Positions 62,431 to 64,000 of a stretch of 64,000 nt of DNA are shown here, piece after piece. The notes below the pieces were generated by a model. That model was not told the DNA's origin, ran no database searches, and saw nothing but the letters and a program-made list of their open reading frames with translations. This DNA is from Pomacea canaliculata (lineage: Eukaryota > Mollusca > Gastropoda > Architaenioglossa > Ampullariidae), in the NCBI RefSeq assembly GCF_003073045.1, contig NC_037600.1, positions 12,772,515 through 12,836,514 on the forward strand, in the 5' to 3' direction. Each line of letters opens with the position of its first letter. Within the stretch, counting starts at the first letter, position 1. Both the position numbers and the translations under genes were made by a program.

Positions 62431-63521
62431 TGTTACTACTGTTTGATCGAGCCATTAGATAATATTAATGAACCTCGGATACGTGGGATGAATTAATGTT
62501 TAATTCCATAAATGATCTTTGGAGGTAATGTGTCCCCTTTTGAGGGTTTTGAACCTGTATTTATTTATGTCCTTAGTGGGAAATAATTGGGTATTGGGTA
62601 TATCCTTTTGCTAAAACTTTATAGCATATTGATATTTTGAATTGACTTAATTTGTTGTATAGAAGATGGACTGGTTATTATCCTTGTCAATATCGTCATC
62701 ATGACTGCTGTGTCCGGGCGAGCTTATCTACTGTGATCATAAAGTCACAATTAACCCTTTCGGTTCCCTCTTCTCATGGTCGTCAAGTCTTCCCGCTATC
62801 TTTCTTCAGGGAGAGTGCAAACACACATGGATGACCACCAGAGTATCCATTTTTGGCTCGCAGGGACTTCTAAACATATCTGCTTTTATTATGATGAAAA
62901 CATTTTCTCGCTAGTTTACTTTATTTTTTGCATTTTGAGTATGATCTAGCAGCAAGACTTTTATCACAGACTGCGATTGTAACCAGGTAGTCGAAAAGAC
63001 TGTAAATACCCACTGACAGCGGTTGAACCATGTAGCCAACAAGATTGGCCTGCTATTATCGTCATTAGTGTCGTCATCATAATTATTACCATAATAATAA
63101 CTACATCCATAAGAACAAACAGATTAACCAACCTGTCTTCGAACCGACCGTTCTTTTCCAATTATACTTTTGCCGTCTACTGTAAAACGCATGGAAAGCT
63201 GTGTGGGTGTGTGTGAAAAAGAGAGAGATGGAGAGAAAGACTGGGGGTTTCCAGCATGTATACAGTAACATGCTTTTGCCCATTTTTAGTGAGGTTTAAG
63301 TTTCTTGGTTTTAAAGTCCAGACAGAGAAACTCAGAAAATGTATGAAAAAAGACCAACCGCATTCATTCACTCATTCATACACTTAGGTGGAGATATAAG
63401 AAGGGTTGTTTTACAGCACCCACAATATTTCAGATATCACATTTTTATTTTTCTTCCAAGGTACTTATGTTTCAAAGATGGACATGGATCTCGAAAGTCC
63501 AAAGAGCATTTTCAGCTTGTT

Positions 63522-63998
63522 TCAAAGGATATCATAAATCTCTAACTCGGTTTGAATTCTTGGAGTTGTTTTACTCCACGTGACCACAAACCCAGACGAG
63601 GTCACCGCAATCCCTTGAGGGTCGGTCCCCTCAGGCCCGTCTACTAGCTTCCGCCATGTTCCGCCAGGGGAGATCACTAGCACGCATGGTGGGTCTGCGT
63701 CCTCGTCACACATTGTACCAGCGGCGCCTACGTACATGTTTCCTGCTGGGTCAAAAGCTGTCTGGCCAAAGCTCATGTTTGCCATAGTGGAAAGATCCAG
63801 ACTTCCGATATTGGAGGTTCTTTGTCCGTCGTTTAAATTGACTATGTCGAGGCCGAACCAGTTGGAAATGTACAAGTTGTCGCCATGTCGAGTCGCTGAC
63901 TGGCGCACGGAAACTTCCAGACCATCAGTCAACTGTTCCTCGGTCCCATCGTCGAGGGACACGACGGTCAACTTACCATCGTTGGTCACCAGCGCCAT
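63522..63998 (-). CDS. NHL/SMP30-type beta-propeller-like protein, last exon, partial
   Basis: A 158-codon open frame runs from the window edge to a TGA at 63522-63524. It shows repeated beta-blade spacing: DGKLTVVSLDDGTEEQLTDG, GDNLYISNWFGLDIVNL, FDPAGNMYVGAAG and GTDPQGIAVTSSGFVVTW. The pattern 'DPxGNxYV ... DPQGIAV' is typical of NHL or SMP-30/gluconolactonase-like six-bladed propellers. I cannot assign a substrate or a named gene. The ATG at 63998 touches the window edge and is probably internal; the rest of the gene should lie to the right. GC content is higher than the surrounding DNA, as expected for a coding exon. Confidence 0.65.
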   Translation of the reverse strand: MALVTNDGKLTVVSLDDGTEEQLTDGLEVSVRQSATRHGDNLYISNWFGLDIVNLNDGQRTSNIGSLDLSTMANMSFGQTAFDPAGNMYVGAAGTMCDEDADPPCVLVISPGGTWRKLVDGPEGTDPQGIAVTSSGFVVTWSKTTPRIQTELEIYDIL

Positions 63999-64000
63999 CT

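Larger units (their letters stand above)
58949..63521. other. Upstream region of the CARD gene and repeat-rich intergenic DNA
   Basis: No gene is supported. 59340-59550 looks regulatory (E-box cluster). 60930-62430 is a GC-rich block standing out from AT-rich flanks, with a partial counterpart at 53100-54090 and an AATAAA near 62262. A 214-codon minus frame at 60483-61127 shows no protein features. The rest is simple AT-rich sequence. Confidence 0.5.

Overview
The window looks like a piece of a metazoan nuclear genome. It is AT-rich and has intron-rich genes with GT-AG splice sites, tRNA-derived SINEs, hAT-like and mariner-like DNA transposon relics, and minisatellites. The gene complement (MEGF9-like and TTC16 orthologues, a tandem-CARD protein) and the repeat style fit a lophotrochozoan, most likely a mollusc. 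That placement is an inference; no marker settles it.

Layout, left to right: (1) EEFSEC, minus, 3749 down to 334, with its 3' end outside the window. (2) A MEGF9-like membrane protein, plus, 4206-11137. (3) About 8 kb of 3' UTR and intergenic DNA with a mariner relic and a 31-bp tandem repeat. (4) ARSB, minus, 24331-19298. (5) An intronless DHHC palmitoyltransferase (ZDHHC24-like), plus, 24921-25781, with an 80-bp tandem repeat downstream. (6) An unrecognised ~970-residue disordered or coiled-coil protein, minus, at least 14 exons, 28604 to about 36-37 kb. (7) TTC16, plus, 37950-48267, with a possible alternative first exon at 37143. (8) A tandem-CARD protein, minus, 58948-51512, whose introns hold a 1.9-kb TIR element, two minisatellites and a SINE. 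(9) A repeat-rich stretch at 59-63.5 kb. (10) The last exon of a beta-propeller-like protein, minus, 63998-63522, cut by the window edge.

The first seven genes alternate strand, giving three head-to-head pairs (EEFSEC/MEGF9, ARSB/ZDHHC24, unknown gene/TTC16) with short shared upstream regions, and tail-to-tail gaps between the pairs. The neighbours do not form one pathway. EEFSEC serves selenoprotein translation, ARSB lysosomal glycosaminoglycan breakdown, the DHHC enzyme S-acylation, TTC16 is a TPR protein, and the CARD protein is a candidate death or innate-immune adaptor.

Two general points matter to users. Four of the genes carry five apparent single-base indels, most beside short homopolymers, that break otherwise conserved exons; sequence error is the simplest cause. 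The most unusual structures are a perfect 65-bp inverted repeat in a TTC16 intron and the tandem-CARD gene with a 13-nt first coding exon and alternative C-termini. All exon limits were read by eye from splice consensus and phase, so any one may be off by a base or belong to an alternative isoform.
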